This document shows, piece by piece, positions 55,038 to 55,374 of a DNA stretch of 55,374 nt. Every line of letters begins with the position of its first letter. Positions within the stretch are counted from its first letter, which is position 1. Origin of the DNA: Rhodobiaceae bacterium (GTDB lineage: Bacteria; Pseudomonadota; Alphaproteobacteria; Rhizobiales; Aestuariivirgaceae); NCBI GenBank assembly GCA_009885825.1, contig VFJY01000094.1, positions 1 to 55,374 of the forward strand. The letters run 5' to 3'. Under the pieces are notes generated by a model. That model was given only the letters and a program-made list of their open reading frames with translations, had not been told where the DNA came from and did not search any database. A program made the position numbers and the translations under genes.

Positions 55038-55374
55038 ATGGTCACTTACGTCAAATCAGATCTCGAGTTCATCCTGCAGCAGATCGAAATCGCTGAAAAC
55101 GCGACCCCAATCCCCCATTACTCGCTGCCCTTTGGCCTGCGCGAGGTCGATGGCCGCAACAACAACCTGCTGCCAGGCAACGAGGAGTTCGGCGCCGCCG
55201 ACACGCTTTTCCCGCGCCTCGTGCCATCGAATCCATTGAACCTGGAGCCGGGCGGCGACCCCGCCTTGAACGGCGAGACCTTTGACAACAATGGTCCAGG
55301 GCCTGGCGGGTTGCAGACCAACAACAACTACGGCATCGGCGGAAACGTCGTCGATTCCGACCCGCGCATCATCT
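55038..55374 (+). CDS. Heme-peroxidase-family protein, N-terminal part
   Basis: The first 112 codons of a protein cut by the window's end. ATG 55038 follows GAGGAG at a good distance. The N-terminal pattern (VKSDLEFILQQIEIAE, LPFGLREVDGRNNNLLPGNEEFGAADTLFPRL, then VVDSDPRII at the edge) matches the start of large alphaproteobacterial animal-type heme peroxidases that usually also carry Ca-binding RTX repeats and are secreted by a type I system. There is no N-terminal signal peptide, in line with that route. The family call rests on this segment only. Confidence 0.65.
   Translation, partial: MVTYVKSDLEFILQQIEIAENATPIPHYSLPFGLREVDGRNNNLLPGNEEFGAADTLFPRLVPSNPLNLEPGGDPALNGETFDNNGPGPGGLQTNNNYGIGGNVVDSDPRII

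Overview
The window looks like a chromosomal core segment of an alphaproteobacterium, most likely of the Hyphomicrobiales (Rhizobiales) or a close relative. The evidence is gene content and order: dusB-ntrB-ntrC-ntrY-ntrX-hfq-hflX in one run, a fused ispDF, a pyruvate dehydrogenase E1 beta subunit with its own lipoyl domain, cysG-DUF2849-cysI-DUF934-cysH, and several perfect TTAA-N7-TTAA sites of the kind bound by the cell-cycle regulator CtrA. Base composition is moderately GC-rich by eye. I see no phage, plasmid, transposase or CRISPR.

Layout. 1-2.3 kb: tRNA-Ser(UGA), a class II aldolase/adducin protein, a DUF2147 secreted protein and a Sel1-repeat protein. 2.4-10.2 kb (+ strand): rlpA, a D,D-carboxypeptidase, tmk, holB, metG, tatD, a metallo-beta-lactamase hydrolase and mazG, mostly overlapping by a few bases. 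10.2-19.1 kb (- strand): dusB, both nitrogen two-component systems, hfq and hflX, with a candidate sigma-70 promoter before dusB. 19.2-20.9 kb (+): ispDF and a CinA C-terminal amidase. 20.8-30.8 kb (-): one long run from ftsB/divIC and pdhA through pdhB, pdhC, lpdA and lipA to a COQ10/RatA START protein. It is interrupted by a small membrane gene, a His-rich DUF5076-like gene, a DUF4145-like gene, an SGNH hydrolase and two GlsB-type membrane genes.

30.8-36 kb: an Rrf2 regulator, a small secreted Ser/Gly/Asn-rich protein, an unknown anchored protein overlapping eno, eno, a methyltransferase, a SixA-like phosphatase and an XRE-cupin regulator. 36-43 kb: sulfur assimilation (cysG, DUF2849, cysI, DUF934, an APS-reductase-type cysH and a TauE/SafE transporter), followed on the other strand by rhodanese and metZ, so sulfate-derived sulfide can flow into homocysteine. 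43.2-48.8 kb: a dimethylglycine/sarcosine dehydrogenase-like protein; an overlapping three-gene operon (4-TM membrane protein, transglutaminase-like protein, double-CDGSH Fe-S protein) divergent from a 1-Cys peroxiredoxin; and a LapG-like cysteine peptidase. 48.9-55.4 kb: gatCA, a GNAT acetyltransferase, ruvX, an AEC transporter, a NarL/DegU-type two-component pair, a 650-base regulatory region and the start of a large heme-peroxidase-like protein cut by the window edge.

The most unusual points are these. (1) The CDGSH / transglutaminase-like / 4-TM operon faces a peroxiredoxin across a TTGTTC-N8-GAACAA dyad that resembles a TCGTTC-N8-GAACGA dyad between the XRE-cupin regulator and the sulfur operon. 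(2) Four perfect CtrA-like sites lie before ftsB, the LapG-like peptidase and (twice) the peroxidase gene. (3) Unrelated and unknown genes are inserted in the pyruvate dehydrogenase operon. (4) Convergent genes repeatedly share overlapping stop codons.
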